From contig DATHUJ010000057.1 of assembly GCA_035462375.1 (NCBI GenBank), positions 9,199 to 73,198 on the forward strand: a stretch of 64,000 bases of DNA, in the 5' to 3' direction. A program made the position numbers and the translations under genes. Of the stretch, positions 27,457 to 36,391 are shown one piece after another (the first letter of the stretch is position 1; each line of letters begins with the position of its first letter). Source of the DNA: DASTQL01 sp035462375. GTDB taxonomy: Bacteria > Actinomycetota > Actinomycetes > Jiangellales > Jiangellaceae. The notes under the pieces are model-generated. The model was given only the letters and a program-made list of their open reading frames with translations, ran no database searches and was not told the DNA's origin.

Positions 27457-27684
27457 CCGCCGCGCCCACGCCCCTCTCGTACGGGGGGCGGTGCAGGGAG
27501 CGCGCCCACGCCTGCGTAGACTCCCGCCCCACACGGGGCCGCCGGTGTCCACCCTGCTGGAGCGTGGGGCCCTTCGTACCGCACCGACACCGCACTGTCG
27601 CCACGGCCGTCGACCCAGGAGCGCTCCCCGGGTGCGCGGCCGCTGTCGTGGTCGGCCCGCCGAGGGCCACGTCAAGGAGGACGA

Positions 27685-29988
27685 ATGACCGGGCTCATCC
27701 GCGCTGCCGACGGCGGCACGGTGGTCTCGCTCTCCGGCAGCAACCTCTCCTACGTCGTCGTGGTCGCGCTCGTCGCGGTCGCGGCGCTCGTGATGGCGGC
27801 GCTGTTCCGCCGCGAGGTGCTCGCCGCGAGCGAGGGCACCGACAGCATGAAGGACATCGCGCACGCCGTGCAGGAAGGCGCCGCGGCCTACCTCAACCGC
27901 CAGTACCGCACCCTGGGTGTCTTCATCGTCCTGGTCTTCGGGCTGCTGTTCCTGCTCCCCGGCGACGCGGGGGTTCGGATCGGCCGCTCCTTCTTCTTCG
28001 TCGTGGGTGCCCTGTTCTCGGCGGCGATCGGCTACCTCGGGATGTGGCTGGCCACGCGCGCCAACGTGCGGATGGCAGCGGCCGCCCGCGACGACGACTC
28101 CAACGGGGCGATGCGCATCGCCTTCCGTACGGGGGGGGTCGTGGGGATGGCCACGGTGGGCCTCGGCCTGCTGGGGGCCTCGATCGTCGTGCTGGTCTAC
28201 CGCGGCGACGCGCCCGCCGTGCTGGAGGGATTCGGCTTCGGCGCCGCCCTGCTCGCGATGTTCATGCGGGTCGGCGGCGGAATCTTCACCAAGGCTGCCG
28301 ACGTGGGCGCCGACCTGGTCGGCAAGGTCGAGCAGGGTATTCCCGAGGACGACCCCCGCAACGCCGCGACGATCGCGGACAACGTCGGCGACAACGTCGG
28401 CGACTGCGCCGGCATGGCGGCCGACCTCTTCGAGTCCTACGCCGTGATGCTGGTGGCGGCGCTCATCCTGGGCAAGGCGGCCTTCGGCGAGGAGGGCCTG
28501 GTCTTCCCGCTGGTGGTCCCGGCCATCGGTGCGGTGACCGCGGTTCTCGGCATCTACCTGACCCGGCCCCGCACCGGTGAGAACGGCCTCAAGACGATCA
28601 ACCGCAGCTTCTACCTGTCGGCGCTGTTCTCTGCCCTCCTCTCCGGCCTGGCCGCCTACGCCTACCTGCCCTCGACCTTCGTCGAGCTGTCCGGCGGCAT
28701 CGAGGCCGACGGCGACCCGCGCCTGCTCGCCACGGTCGCGGTGTTCATCGGCATCGTGCTCGCCGGGGTGATCCTCTGGCTCACCGGCTACTTCACCGGC
28801 ACCGACAGGCGCCCGGTCAAGGACGTGGTGTCCACCTCGCTGACCGGCCCGGCCACGGTGATCCTGTCCGGGGTGTCGCTCGGCCTGGAGTCCGCCGTCT
28901 ACACCGCCTTGGTCATCGGCAGCGCGGTCTACGGGGCGTTCCTCCTCGGCGGCGGCTCGGTCATCCTCTCGCTCTTCCTGATCGCCCTGGCCGGCACCGG
29001 CCTGCTCACCACCGTCGGCGTCATCGTGGCCATGGACACCTTCGGACCGGTCAGCGACAACGCCCAGGGCATCGCCGAGATGTCCGGGGACGTGCACGGC
29101 GACGGGGCGCAGATCCTCACCGACCTCGACGCCGTCGGCAACACCACCAAGGCGATCACCAAGGGCATCGCCATCTCCACCGCGGTGCTCGCAGCGACCG
29201 CCCTGTTCGGCTCGTACAACGACGCGGTCAACACCGCCCTGCGCGAGGCCGGCATCGCGGCCGGCGATGCAGGTGCTGCGTTCCTGCGCACGGTCGACTC
29301 GCCCAACGTCCTGGTCGGCGTGCTCATCGGCGCCTGCGTGGTGTTCCTCTTCTCCGGCCTGGCGATCAGCGCGGTCGGCCGGGCGGCCGGGGCCGTGGTC
29401 TTCGAGGTCCGCCGCCAGTTCCGCGACATCCCGGGGATCATGGAGGGCACGGCCAAGCCCGAGTACGGCAAGGTCGTCGACATCGTCACCCGCGACTCGC
29501 TCCGCGAGCTGGCCACGCCCGGCCTGCTGGCGGCGATGGCGCCCATCGCGGTCGGCTTCGGCCTCGGGGTGGGCCCGCTCGCCGGCTTCCTCGGCGGGGC
29601 GATCGCGTGCGGCACGCTCATGGCGGTCTTCCTGGCCAACTCCGGCGGGGCCTGGGACAACGCCAAGAAGGTCGTCGAGGACGGGGCGCTGGGCGGCAAG
29701 GGATCCAGCGCCCACGACGCCACGGTCATCGGTGACACCGTCGGCGACCCGTTCAAGGACACGGCCGGCCCGGCGATCAACCCGCTGCTCAAGGTGATGA
29801 ACCTGGTCTCGGTGCTCATCGCCCCGGCGATCGTGGCCGTCTCCGTCGGCGATGGGGCCAACAACGGTCTTCGCTACGGCATAGCGCTGACCGCCGTAGC
29901 GATCGTCGTGGGTGCGGTCGTGGTCTCCAAGCGCCGTCCGATTGCGATCGAGGCGTCCAGCGAGCCGCAGCGCATCAGCGCCTCCTGA
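27685..29988 (+). CDS. hppA: membrane-bound H+-pumping pyrophosphatase
   Basis: 767 aa, about 16 membrane segments; couples pyrophosphate hydrolysis to proton export. Catalytic motifs are IADNVGDNVGDCAGMAADLF near 230 and GDTVGDPFKDTAGPAINP near 690. The GNTTKAITKG segment has Lys and Thr at the positions that distinguish K+-independent enzymes (K+-dependent ones have Ala and usually Gly), so a K+-independent proton pump is expected. ATG 27685 follows AAGGAGGACGA. The 228 bp upstream gap holds a possible -10 (TAGACT, 27517–27522) and no gene. Confidence 0.96.
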   Translation: MTGLIRAADGGTVVSLSGSNLSYVVVVALVAVAALVMAALFRREVLAASEGTDSMKDIAHAVQEGAAAYLNRQYRTLGVFIVLVFGLLFLLPGDAGVRIGRSFFFVVGALFSAAIGYLGMWLATRANVRMAAAARDDDSNGAMRIAFRTGGVVGMATVGLGLLGASIVVLVYRGDAPAVLEGFGFGAALLAMFMRVGGGIFTKAADVGADLVGKVEQGIPEDDPRNAATIADNVGDNVGDCAGMAADLFESYAVMLVAALILGKAAFGEEGLVFPLVVPAIGAVTAVLGIYLTRPRTGENGLKTINRSFYLSALFSALLSGLAAYAYLPSTFVELSGGIEADGDPRLLATVAVFIGIVLAGVILWLTGYFTGTDRRPVKDVVSTSLTGPATVILSGVSLGLESAVYTALVIGSAVYGAFLLGGGSVILSLFLIALAGTGLLTTVGVIVAMDTFGPVSDNAQGIAEMSGDVHGDGAQILTDLDAVGNTTKAITKGIAISTAVLAATALFGSYNDAVNTALREAGIAAGDAGAAFLRTVDSPNVLVGVLIGACVVFLFSGLAISAVGRAAGAVVFEVRRQFRDIPGIMEGTAKPEYGKVVDIVTRDSLRELATPGLLAAMAPIAVGFGLGVGPLAGFLGGAIACGTLMAVFLANSGGAWDNAKKVVEDGALGGKGSSAHDATVIGDTVGDPFKDTAGPAINPLLKVMNLVSVLIAPAIVAVSVGDGANNGLRYGIALTAVAIVVGAVVVSKRRPIAIEASSEPQRISAS

Positions 29989-30042
29989 CGGCCGGGGACG
30001 GGAACCCGCCGGGGAACCACCTGGGTACGGCATGCTCCCCGG

Positions 30043-31719
30043 GTGGAGACCGCAGCACCCCCCGCTCGCGCCCGTGGGGCGGGAACCGCCGAGATCGTGT
30101 TCCTGGGCACCGCCTTCACCGCCGACCCGGTCCGACCGTTCGCCGACGCCGTGGCCGTCGCGGGTGGTCGCGTCGTCGCGGTCGGTTCGGGGGACGCCCG
30201 GGAGCTCGCCGGCGCCGGGACCGAGGTCGTCCGGGTCGAGGGCCTGGTGCTGCCCGGCTTCCAGGATGCTCATGTCCACCCCGTCCAAGGCGGGGTCGAG
30301 CGGCTGCACTGCGACCTCTCCGGCCTCGCCGGGCCCGAGGACTACCTCGACCGCGTCGCCGACCACGCCGCGCGGCACCCCGACCGGACCTGGATCACGG
30401 GCGGCGGCTGGGCCAGCGCGCACTTCGGGGGCGGGACGCCGCGGCGCGAGGACCTCGACCGCGCCACGCGGGGCCGCCCCGCCCTCCTGGTCAGCCGCGA
30501 CCACCACGGCGCCTGGGTCAGCAGCCGGGCCCTCGAGCTGGCGGGCATCACCGCCGAGACCCCGGACCCACCGGACGGCCGGATCGAGCGCGACGAGGAC
30601 GGCACCCCCACCGGGACACTCCACGAGGGAGCGGTCGCACTCGTCGGGAGGCTCCTCCCGCCCACCCCCGACGGTGAGCTCGACGAGGGCCTCCTGCTCG
30701 CCCAGGACTATCTGCACTCCCTCGGGATCACGGCCTGGCAGGACGCGATCGTCGGCGACTACGCGGGCCACCGGGACCCCTCGGGCGCCTACCGCCGGCT
30801 CGACGACGACGGCCGCCTGACCGCCCGCGTGGTCGGAGCCCTCTGGTGGGACCGGGAGCGTGGCGCCGAGCAGGTCGCCGACCTGCGCGAGCGCCGGGTC
30901 CAGCTCTCCGGCCGCCGGTTCCGCGCCACGAGCGTCAAGATCATGCAGGACGGGGTCCCCGAGAACGGCAGCGCCGCCATGCTCGACCCCTACTTGGACG
31001 GCCGTGGCAGCCCAACCGGCAACCGCGGGCACTCGTACGTGGAGGCGGCGCAGCTGCGGGAGCACGTCAGCGCACTGGACGTGGCCGGCTTCCAGGTCCA
31101 CGTCCACGCGATCGGGGACCGCGCCGTGCGCGAGGCGCTCGACGCCGTCGCCGAGGCCCGGCTCCGCAACGGCCCCACCGACAACCGGCACCACATCGCG
31201 CACGTCCAGGTGGTCCACCCCGACGACGTCCCGCGTTTCGCCGCGGTCGGCGCCGCGGCCACGATCCAGCCGCTGTGGGCGGCGTACGACCAGCAGATGG
31301 TCCGCCTCACCCTTCCGGTGCTCGGCGAGGAACGCTCCCGCCGGCAGTACCCCTTCGCCGACCTGCACCGCGCCGGCGCCGTCCTGGCCGGCGGCAGCGA
31401 CTGGCCGGTGAGCACCCCGGACCCGCTGGCCGGCATCCACGTCGCCGTCAACCGCACGCTGCCGCCCGCGCTCGCCGACGGCGACGACCGACCCTTCCTC
31501 CCCGAGCAGGCGATCGACCTCGCCACCGCCCTCACCGCCTACACCGCCGGCTCCGCGTACGTGAACCACCTCGACGACGCCGGCACGCTCACCGTCGGCG
31601 CGCTGGCCGACGTCGTGGTGCTCGACCGCGACCCGTTCGCCCACCCACCCGGCGAGATCGCCGACTGCCGGGTCCGGCAGACCTGGGTCGGCGGCGAGCT
31701 CGTGCACGGCGGGAGGTGA
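30043..31719 (+). CDS. amidohydrolase family protein, YtcJ-like
   Basis: 558 aa metal-dependent hydrolase of the Amidohydro_3 type. Metal ligands appear in FQDAHVHP near residue 75, in HVHAIGDRAVREALD, in HHIAHVQVVHPDD and in GGSDWPVSTPDPL. Family members cleave N-acyl amino acids, N-substituted formamides or related amides; substrate cannot be told. GTG 30043 is the upstream-most plausible start, without a strong ribosome binding site. Ends next to a short gene remnant. Not linked by overlap to hppA. Confidence 0.88.
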   Translation: METAAPPARARGAGTAEIVFLGTAFTADPVRPFADAVAVAGGRVVAVGSGDARELAGAGTEVVRVEGLVLPGFQDAHVHPVQGGVERLHCDLSGLAGPEDYLDRVADHAARHPDRTWITGGGWASAHFGGGTPRREDLDRATRGRPALLVSRDHHGAWVSSRALELAGITAETPDPPDGRIERDEDGTPTGTLHEGAVALVGRLLPPTPDGELDEGLLLAQDYLHSLGITAWQDAIVGDYAGHRDPSGAYRRLDDDGRLTARVVGALWWDRERGAEQVADLRERRVQLSGRRFRATSVKIMQDGVPENGSAAMLDPYLDGRGSPTGNRGHSYVEAAQLREHVSALDVAGFQVHVHAIGDRAVREALDAVAEARLRNGPTDNRHHIAHVQVVHPDDVPRFAAVGAAATIQPLWAAYDQQMVRLTLPVLGEERSRRQYPFADLHRAGAVLAGGSDWPVSTPDPLAGIHVAVNRTLPPALADGDDRPFLPEQAIDLATALTAYTAGSAYVNHLDDAGTLTVGALADVVVLDRDPFAHPPGEIADCRVRQTWVGGELVHGGR

Positions 31720-31724
31720 GGCGG

Positions 31725-31870
31725 GTGGGTACGCCACCCCACCTGGACGCCGAGTCCGTGGCGCGCGTCCGCGAGTACCTCGGGCGCCGAGAACCCTGCC
31801 GTACGGCTCGAGGAGTGGCCGTACGCCGTCGAGCTGCTGCCCCTGCTGCCGACCCGAGCGCCGCGCCAAC
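31725..31870 (+). pseudogene. short gene remnant with frameshift, family unknown
   Basis: From GTG 31725 the frame reads TPPHLDAESVARVREYLG, then needs a +1 shift at the GGG run 31782–31784 to continue AENPAVRLEEWPYAVELLPL and LPTRAP. Both pieces have very high third-position G/C, as real genes here do, while other frames do not. After about 31870 it runs into the 3' end of the convergent dehydrogenase gene and coding character stops. Looks like the 5' end of a gene cut off and damaged. No family recognised. Confidence 0.45.
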
Positions 31871-31885
31871 CCGATCTCTGCCGTC

Positions 31886-33028
31886 TCAGCGGCGCTCGTG
31901 CGGGTACTCCGCGGCGCGCCGCTGGAAGGACAGGATCCTCGGGTTCTGGACGACTCCTGCGCGGATCTCGATCGCCTGCCGGATCGTCCGGTCGGCGTCC
32001 CAGGCGTCCGGGCCGGCGAGGACCGTGCGCACGTGGGGGAGCAGGGCCTCGCTGATCTCCCAGGTGGCGGAGTTCCACAGGTAGGAGGGGCTGTGGTCCA
32101 CCCCGTAGTAGCGGACCCCGTCGCCGACCGTGAAGACCGGGTCCTCGAAGGCGGTCGGCCGGGCGAAGTCGAAGCCCATCCCCTCGTCGCAGGACACGTC
32201 CACGATGAGGCTCCCCGGCGGGAACCGCTCGACCTCGTCTCCCACGACGAACATGAGCGGGGAGTCGGTGTCCTGCAGCACGCAGTTGACCACCAGGTCG
32301 TGACGGGCCAGGAACTCGTGGACGGGCACCACCCCCTCCCGGGTGACCACCTCCGTCCGGCTCGGGTCCCCCGCCGTACGTTGCTGGTGGCCGAGCACCA
32401 CGGACGGGATCGGCGAGGCGACGGCGGTGACGTCGCGCATCGTGAGCGCGGTGACCTCGTGCACCCCGAGCGCGTGCAGGCCCGTGACCGCGCCGCGGGC
32501 GGTGTTGCCGAAGCCGATGACGACCGCCCTCAGGTGGTGCCCGTAGTGGCCGGTGAGTCCGTCGAGCGCCATCGCGTGCAGCACGGAGGCGTAGCCGGCC
32601 ATCTCGTTGTTGATGTGGAAGACGTGGACCAGGAACCGGCCGTCCCCGGTCCAGTGGTTCATCTCCTCCCAGGCGATGAGCGTGAGGCGCTTGTCGATCG
32701 CCAGCTGGGTGAGCTCGGCGTCCTGGACGCAGTGCGGCCATCCCCACAGGACCTGGCCGTCACGCAGCTCGGTCACGTCGGGGAGCGTCGGCTTGGGCAG
32801 GAGGACGACGTCGGACTCGGCGATGATCTCCCGCCGGGTCCGCATCCCCGCGACCAGGGGGGTGAGGTGGTCGTCGGGCAGGTCGAAGTGGTCGCCGTAG
32901 CCGTGCTCGAGCAGGATCCGCTCGCGCAGGTCGGCGTCGATCCGCTCCACGTGCCGCGGGTGGATCGGCAGCCGGTGCTCGTTCTCCTTCCCGGACTCGC
33001 CGAGCACTCCGAGCGTCAGGCCGTCCAT
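31886..33028 (-). CDS. N5-(carboxyethyl)ornithine synthase-like dehydrogenase
   Basis: 380 aa of the alanine dehydrogenase / pyridine nucleotide transhydrogenase family. It opens with LGVLGESGKENEHRLPIHP, has the NAD-binding stretch VVIGFGNTARGAVTGLHALG, and VDVSCDEGMGFDFARP. This subgroup contains the lactococcal enzyme that couples pyruvate to ornithine or lysine; the true substrate here is uncertain. ATG 33028 has CCAGGAGGACGG ahead. Diverges from the M28 peptidase gene with 88 bp between. Confidence 0.82.
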   Translation of the reverse strand: MDGLTLGVLGESGKENEHRLPIHPRHVERIDADLRERILLEHGYGDHFDLPDDHLTPLVAGMRTRREIIAESDVVLLPKPTLPDVTELRDGQVLWGWPHCVQDAELTQLAIDKRLTLIAWEEMNHWTGDGRFLVHVFHINNEMAGYASVLHAMALDGLTGHYGHHLRAVVIGFGNTARGAVTGLHALGVHEVTALTMRDVTAVASPIPSVVLGHQQRTAGDPSRTEVVTREGVVPVHEFLARHDLVVNCVLQDTDSPLMFVVGDEVERFPPGSLIVDVSCDEGMGFDFARPTAFEDPVFTVGDGVRYYGVDHSPSYLWNSATWEISEALLPHVRTVLAGPDAWDADRTIRQAIEIRAGVVQNPRILSFQRRAAEYPHERR

Positions 33029-33116
33029 CCGTCCTCCTGGGGCGTCCCACTGGATCGGCCCCTTGCTACCACGCGAGTTGCACTGTGCCTGCGGAACGGG
33101 TTCAGATGGGTGGGTC

Positions 33117-34115
33117 GTGCCGCGCCACCTGGTCTCCCTCGCCGCCGCGGCGACGCTCCTCGTGGGGTGCGCCGCCGCGGACGACCCAGCGGCCGACCGG
33201 GGGTCGGCGTCGGCGGCCTCCCCGATCGCCAGCCCGTCCCCGACGACCGCGTCGCCGGGCCCGACCTCCCCCTCGCCCGAGCCGGCGACCACCGCCCCGC
33301 AGCCGCCCGCCACCTTCGACCCTGCCACGGCGTACGCGACGGTGGAGACGCTGGCCGGCGGGATCGGGCCCCGCGAGGCGGCGTCCCCGGCGTTCCTGGA
33401 GGCCGCCGACGTGCTCGAGGAGCGGCTGGCCTCGTGGGGCTACTCGGTCGTTCGGCGCCCGGTCGACCTGCCGGCGGGGGACTCCTGGGGGGTGCCGGTT
33501 CCGGCGGGCGAGTCACTCTCGCTGGTAGCGACGCCACCCGGCTTCGACCCGGCCGCCCCGCACCGGGTGGTCGGGGCACACCTGGACACCGTCGCGGTCG
33601 CACCGGGTGCCGAGGACAACGCCTCGGGCATCGGCGTGATGCTCGAGCTGGCCCGGATGGCCGTCGAGGAGCCACCGCCGGTGCCGGTCGTGATCATCGC
33701 CTTCGGCGCGGAGGAGCCCCGTGGTCGCGGCGACGACATGCACCACTTCGGCTCTCAGGCCTACGTCCGCGACCTGCCCGAGGAGCAGCTGGCCGCGATC
33801 GTCGGCATGCTGGCGCTGGACCGGGTGGGCGTGCCGACGGACGTGCTGCCGGTGTGCCACGGCGGCCGGTCGCCCGACGCCGTACGCGACCAGCTGCTCG
33901 CCGCCGCCGACCGCCAGGGGATCCCGGCGCAACCGTGCGAGAACCGCGCCAGCGACCACTGGTCCTTCGAGAAGGCGGGGGTCGCCGTCGCGCGGCTGGG
34001 CAGCGTCCCCTACCCGGGCTACCACTCGCCGCAGGACGTGCCCTCGGTCGTGGACCCCGCGCAGCTCGACCGGGCCGGCCGGACGGCCTGGGAGTGGCTG
34101 CGGACTCCCGCCTGA
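33117..34115 (+). CDS. M28-family zinc peptidase lipoprotein
   Basis: 332 aa. A lipoprotein signal ending LVGC at about residue 18 is followed by a Ser/Pro/Thr-rich linker (about 20–60), then an M28 aminopeptidase domain: AHLDT, EDNASGIG, IIAFGAEE, LALDRVG and YHSPQDV supply the usual His, Asp, Glu, Asp and His ligands of a two-zinc site. Expected to be anchored outside the membrane and trim peptides. GTG 33117 was chosen because it starts the signal peptide. The next gene converges 23 bp downstream. Confidence 0.9.
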   Translation: MPRHLVSLAAAATLLVGCAAADDPAADRGSASAASPIASPSPTTASPGPTSPSPEPATTAPQPPATFDPATAYATVETLAGGIGPREAASPAFLEAADVLEERLASWGYSVVRRPVDLPAGDSWGVPVPAGESLSLVATPPGFDPAAPHRVVGAHLDTVAVAPGAEDNASGIGVMLELARMAVEEPPPVPVVIIAFGAEEPRGRGDDMHHFGSQAYVRDLPEEQLAAIVGMLALDRVGVPTDVLPVCHGGRSPDAVRDQLLAAADRQGIPAQPCENRASDHWSFEKAGVAVARLGSVPYPGYHSPQDVPSVVDPAQLDRAGRTAWEWLRTPA

Positions 34116-34138
34116 CCCGCGCACCCGCAATGACCGCG

Positions 34139-35431
34139 TCAACCGGGGCCGACCGGGTCAGGGCCCACGTGCTGGAGGCTTCGCGCGGCCCGGCCGGCAC
34201 CCACCGCCCGCCGGGCCGGCAGGTAGAGCGGCGCGGCCAGGGCGAGCACGACAGCCCCTACGAGCATGGCCGCGGCCGTCGAGGTCGCGCCGGCCAGGGC
34301 CGTCTGCGCGATGCCGCCGATCGCGGCGGAGGGCTGGGCGACCATCGAGTTGAGCGAGACGACGGTCGAGCGGTGGGCACCGTCGACCTGGCCGTGCAGG
34401 AGCGTCATGTGCAGCGGGTTGGACGCCCCGTGCACGACATAGCAGGCCAGGAAGCCGGCCAGCAGTCCCGGCGCCCCGGCGGCCAGGCCCATGACCACGA
34501 CCGTCGCGGCTTGTACGAGGCGCAGCAGCCCGGCGGTCAGGGCGACGTCGAGCCGGGGGCCGATCGCCGAGACCACGCCCGCACCCACCGCCGACGCCAC
34601 CCATGCGGCGGAGGCGGCGGGACCCATCAGGGCACCGGCCTGGGCCGTCCCGCCGACGAGCTCGGCCAGCCGGACCGGCGTGAGCGACTCGAAGGAAACC
34701 ATGCCGAAGCCCCAGGACACCTCCACCAGGACGAGCGCGGTGAGGACCCGCGAACCTCGCAGCAGCCGCAGCCCCCCGACCACGACCCGGGGCACCTCCC
34801 GGACCGAGGCCGATAGCCGTCGACGACCTCCGCGGTGGGGCTCCCGCGGCAGCAGGAGCACCACGGCGAAGAGGTTGACCACGCTCAGTCCGGCGGCCAC
34901 GACTACCGGCGCAGCGACCGCGGGCACGAGCCCGGGGAGTGGGTCGAGGGCCACCAGCCCTCCGGACAGCAGGGCGCCACCCGCGACGGTCAGGCCGAGC
35001 ACCGTGCTGCCCGCCGAGAGCCCGCGCTCGAGCCGCGAGCCCGGCCGGTCGAGCAGGACCGCGTCGACGAACCACGCCTCCAGCGGCCCGCTGTCCAACG
35101 CCCGGTACACGCCCTGCACCGCGTAGGCCACCATGAACGCCACCAGCGACCCCGCCGTGGCCATCAGCACCAGCGAGAGCACGCCGACCACGGCCGCCGT
35201 CAGCAGCACGGGGCGCCGCCCGAGCGAGTCGGCCAGCCCGCCGGTCGGCAGCTCCAGAGCGAGGACGACGAGGCCCTGTACGGCGACGGCCAGCCCGACC
35301 TGGGGAAGGGTGAGTCCGCGTTCCAGCGGCAGCAGCACCAGGACCGGCACCAGCATGCCGGTCGGCAGCCAGCGCAGGGCAGTGAGCGCCAGGAAGCGTC
35401 GGGTGGCTTGAGCGGCGGTCAGGGCGCTCAC
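34139..35431 (-). CDS. MFS transporter
   Basis: 430 aa with about 12 membrane helices; the loop motif GGLADSLGRRPVLL after helix 2 is the MFS signature A. Central cytoplasmic loop (PHRGGRRRLSASVREVPRV) is basic. Looks like a drug or small-molecule efflux protein. GTG 35431 overlaps the stop of the ArsR-type regulator gene by four bases, so the regulator controls both. Substrate unknown. Confidence 0.88.
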   Translation of the reverse strand: MSALTAAQATRRFLALTALRWLPTGMLVPVLVLLPLERGLTLPQVGLAVAVQGLVVLALELPTGGLADSLGRRPVLLTAAVVGVLSLVLMATAGSLVAFMVAYAVQGVYRALDSGPLEAWFVDAVLLDRPGSRLERGLSAGSTVLGLTVAGGALLSGGLVALDPLPGLVPAVAAPVVVAAGLSVVNLFAVVLLLPREPHRGGRRRLSASVREVPRVVVGGLRLLRGSRVLTALVLVEVSWGFGMVSFESLTPVRLAELVGGTAQAGALMGPAASAAWVASAVGAGVVSAIGPRLDVALTAGLLRLVQAATVVVMGLAAGAPGLLAGFLACYVVHGASNPLHMTLLHGQVDGAHRSTVVSLNSMVAQPSAAIGGIAQTALAGATSTAAAMLVGAVVLALAAPLYLPARRAVGAGRAARSLQHVGPDPVGPG

Positions 35432-36114
35432 GCCGTCGGCCCCGGTCGCGCGGTGTCCACCGGGACGGATTCACGGGGACCTGGCGGCAGCGGTGCCGGA
35501 AAGGCCTGGACGTAAACCGCGACCTGCCGTGCCCCCTCGCGCTCCCGGTCCGGCCGGCGCCCCCGGAGCCGGCGCTCGACGACCTCCCAGAGGTCGCGGG
35601 AGAGATCGGCGAGCTCGTCGGCGGTCAGCCACAGGGCGGCATCGGAGTCCTGGGCCGCCCGGACCCAGGGACGCGGCCACTCCGCACGCGCGGCGTACCA
35701 CGCCTGCAGGGCCCGGGCCTGCGTTCGCAGCCGCTCCCGCTCCAGCACCGTCACCGCGTCGCGTCCGGACCGGTCGTCGAGGAAGCGCTCGACGTCCCAG
35801 GCGGTCAGCTCGTGGACCGCCTGCCAGACCCGCTCCCGCCGGGACGGCTGGTGGCGGGCCTCCTCGACGAAGCCGTACCGGGCCAGCTGGCGGAGGTGGT
35901 AGCTGGTGGAGCCACTGGACTCGCCGACCTCGCGGCCGAGGGCGCTCGCCGTCGCCGGGCCGGTGGTCCGCAGGAGGCCGAGCAGGCGCATCCGCAGCGG
36001 GTGGGCGAGGGCACGCAGGGTCGAGAGGTCGTCGACCTGCTTGCGCGACGGCGGGTGGTGGGCGCCGGTCCCGCGGTCGGCGGGGGGCCCCTCGGACGGG
36101 CTCGGGTGGCTCAC
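35428..36114 (-). CDS. ArsR-family winged-helix repressor (HTH_20)
   Basis: 228 aa. Winged helix at about 30–100 (LRALAHPLRMRLLGLLRTTG; GSTSYHLRQLARYGFVEEA), typical of the HTH_20 branch that lacks obvious metal-binding cysteines, then a helical C-terminal half (LERERLRTQARALQAWYAAR). The start GTG has no ribosome binding site; a TACCCT box ends six bases upstream, so the message is probably leaderless. A/T-rich dyads in the promoter suggest autoregulation. First gene of the operon with the MFS transporter. Confidence 0.88.
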   Translation of the reverse strand: MSHPSPSEGPPADRGTGAHHPPSRKQVDDLSTLRALAHPLRMRLLGLLRTTGPATASALGREVGESSGSTSYHLRQLARYGFVEEARHQPSRRERVWQAVHELTAWDVERFLDDRSGRDAVTVLERERLRTQARALQAWYAARAEWPRPWVRAAQDSDAALWLTADELADLSRDLWEVVERRLRGRRPDREREGARQVAVYVQAFPAPLPPGPRESVPVDTARPGPTA

Positions 36115-36120
36115 ACTGCC

Positions 36121-36159
36121 AGGGTAGGATGCAAAGGAGTATTTGCAAAGATCTCTTTG
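36121..36159 (-). promoter_or_regulatory. arsR–MFS promoter with two dyads
   Basis: On the minus strand, TTTGCA (36147–36142), a 15 bp spacer and TACCCT (36126–36121) lie immediately before the leaderless GTG; the spacer is shorter than the usual 17 bp. Two dyads sit here: TGCAAA / TTTGCA at 36130–36135 and 36142–36147, and CAAAG / CTTTG at 36146–36150 and 36155–36159. The A/T-rich patch stands out from its surroundings and fits an ArsR-type operator. Nothing else is evident up to topA. Confidence 0.55.
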
Positions 36160-36391
36160 GGATCACGTCCCGGTCACGGCCGGTTGCGCGCGACGGGGTA
36201 CGGTGCGGGGGTCCAGCGCCCGGGGGAGGACGACCCGGTCGAGCCCGTCGGACCGCCCCGCCACCTCGGCGGGGCCGGAGCCGGTCTCGCCGCGAGGCAC
36301 CGCCGGGCGCCGGAGTTGACATCCCGGCCCGCCCGGGCCGCACACTTCCCGCGGGTCGTCCGGCCCGCCCACCCGTACCGAGGAGCAGTCG

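Noticed and set aside
27457..27684. Riboswitch or structured RNA upstream of hppA
   Set aside because: I could not see conserved core sequences of any riboswitch class; only a weak -10 is recognisable.
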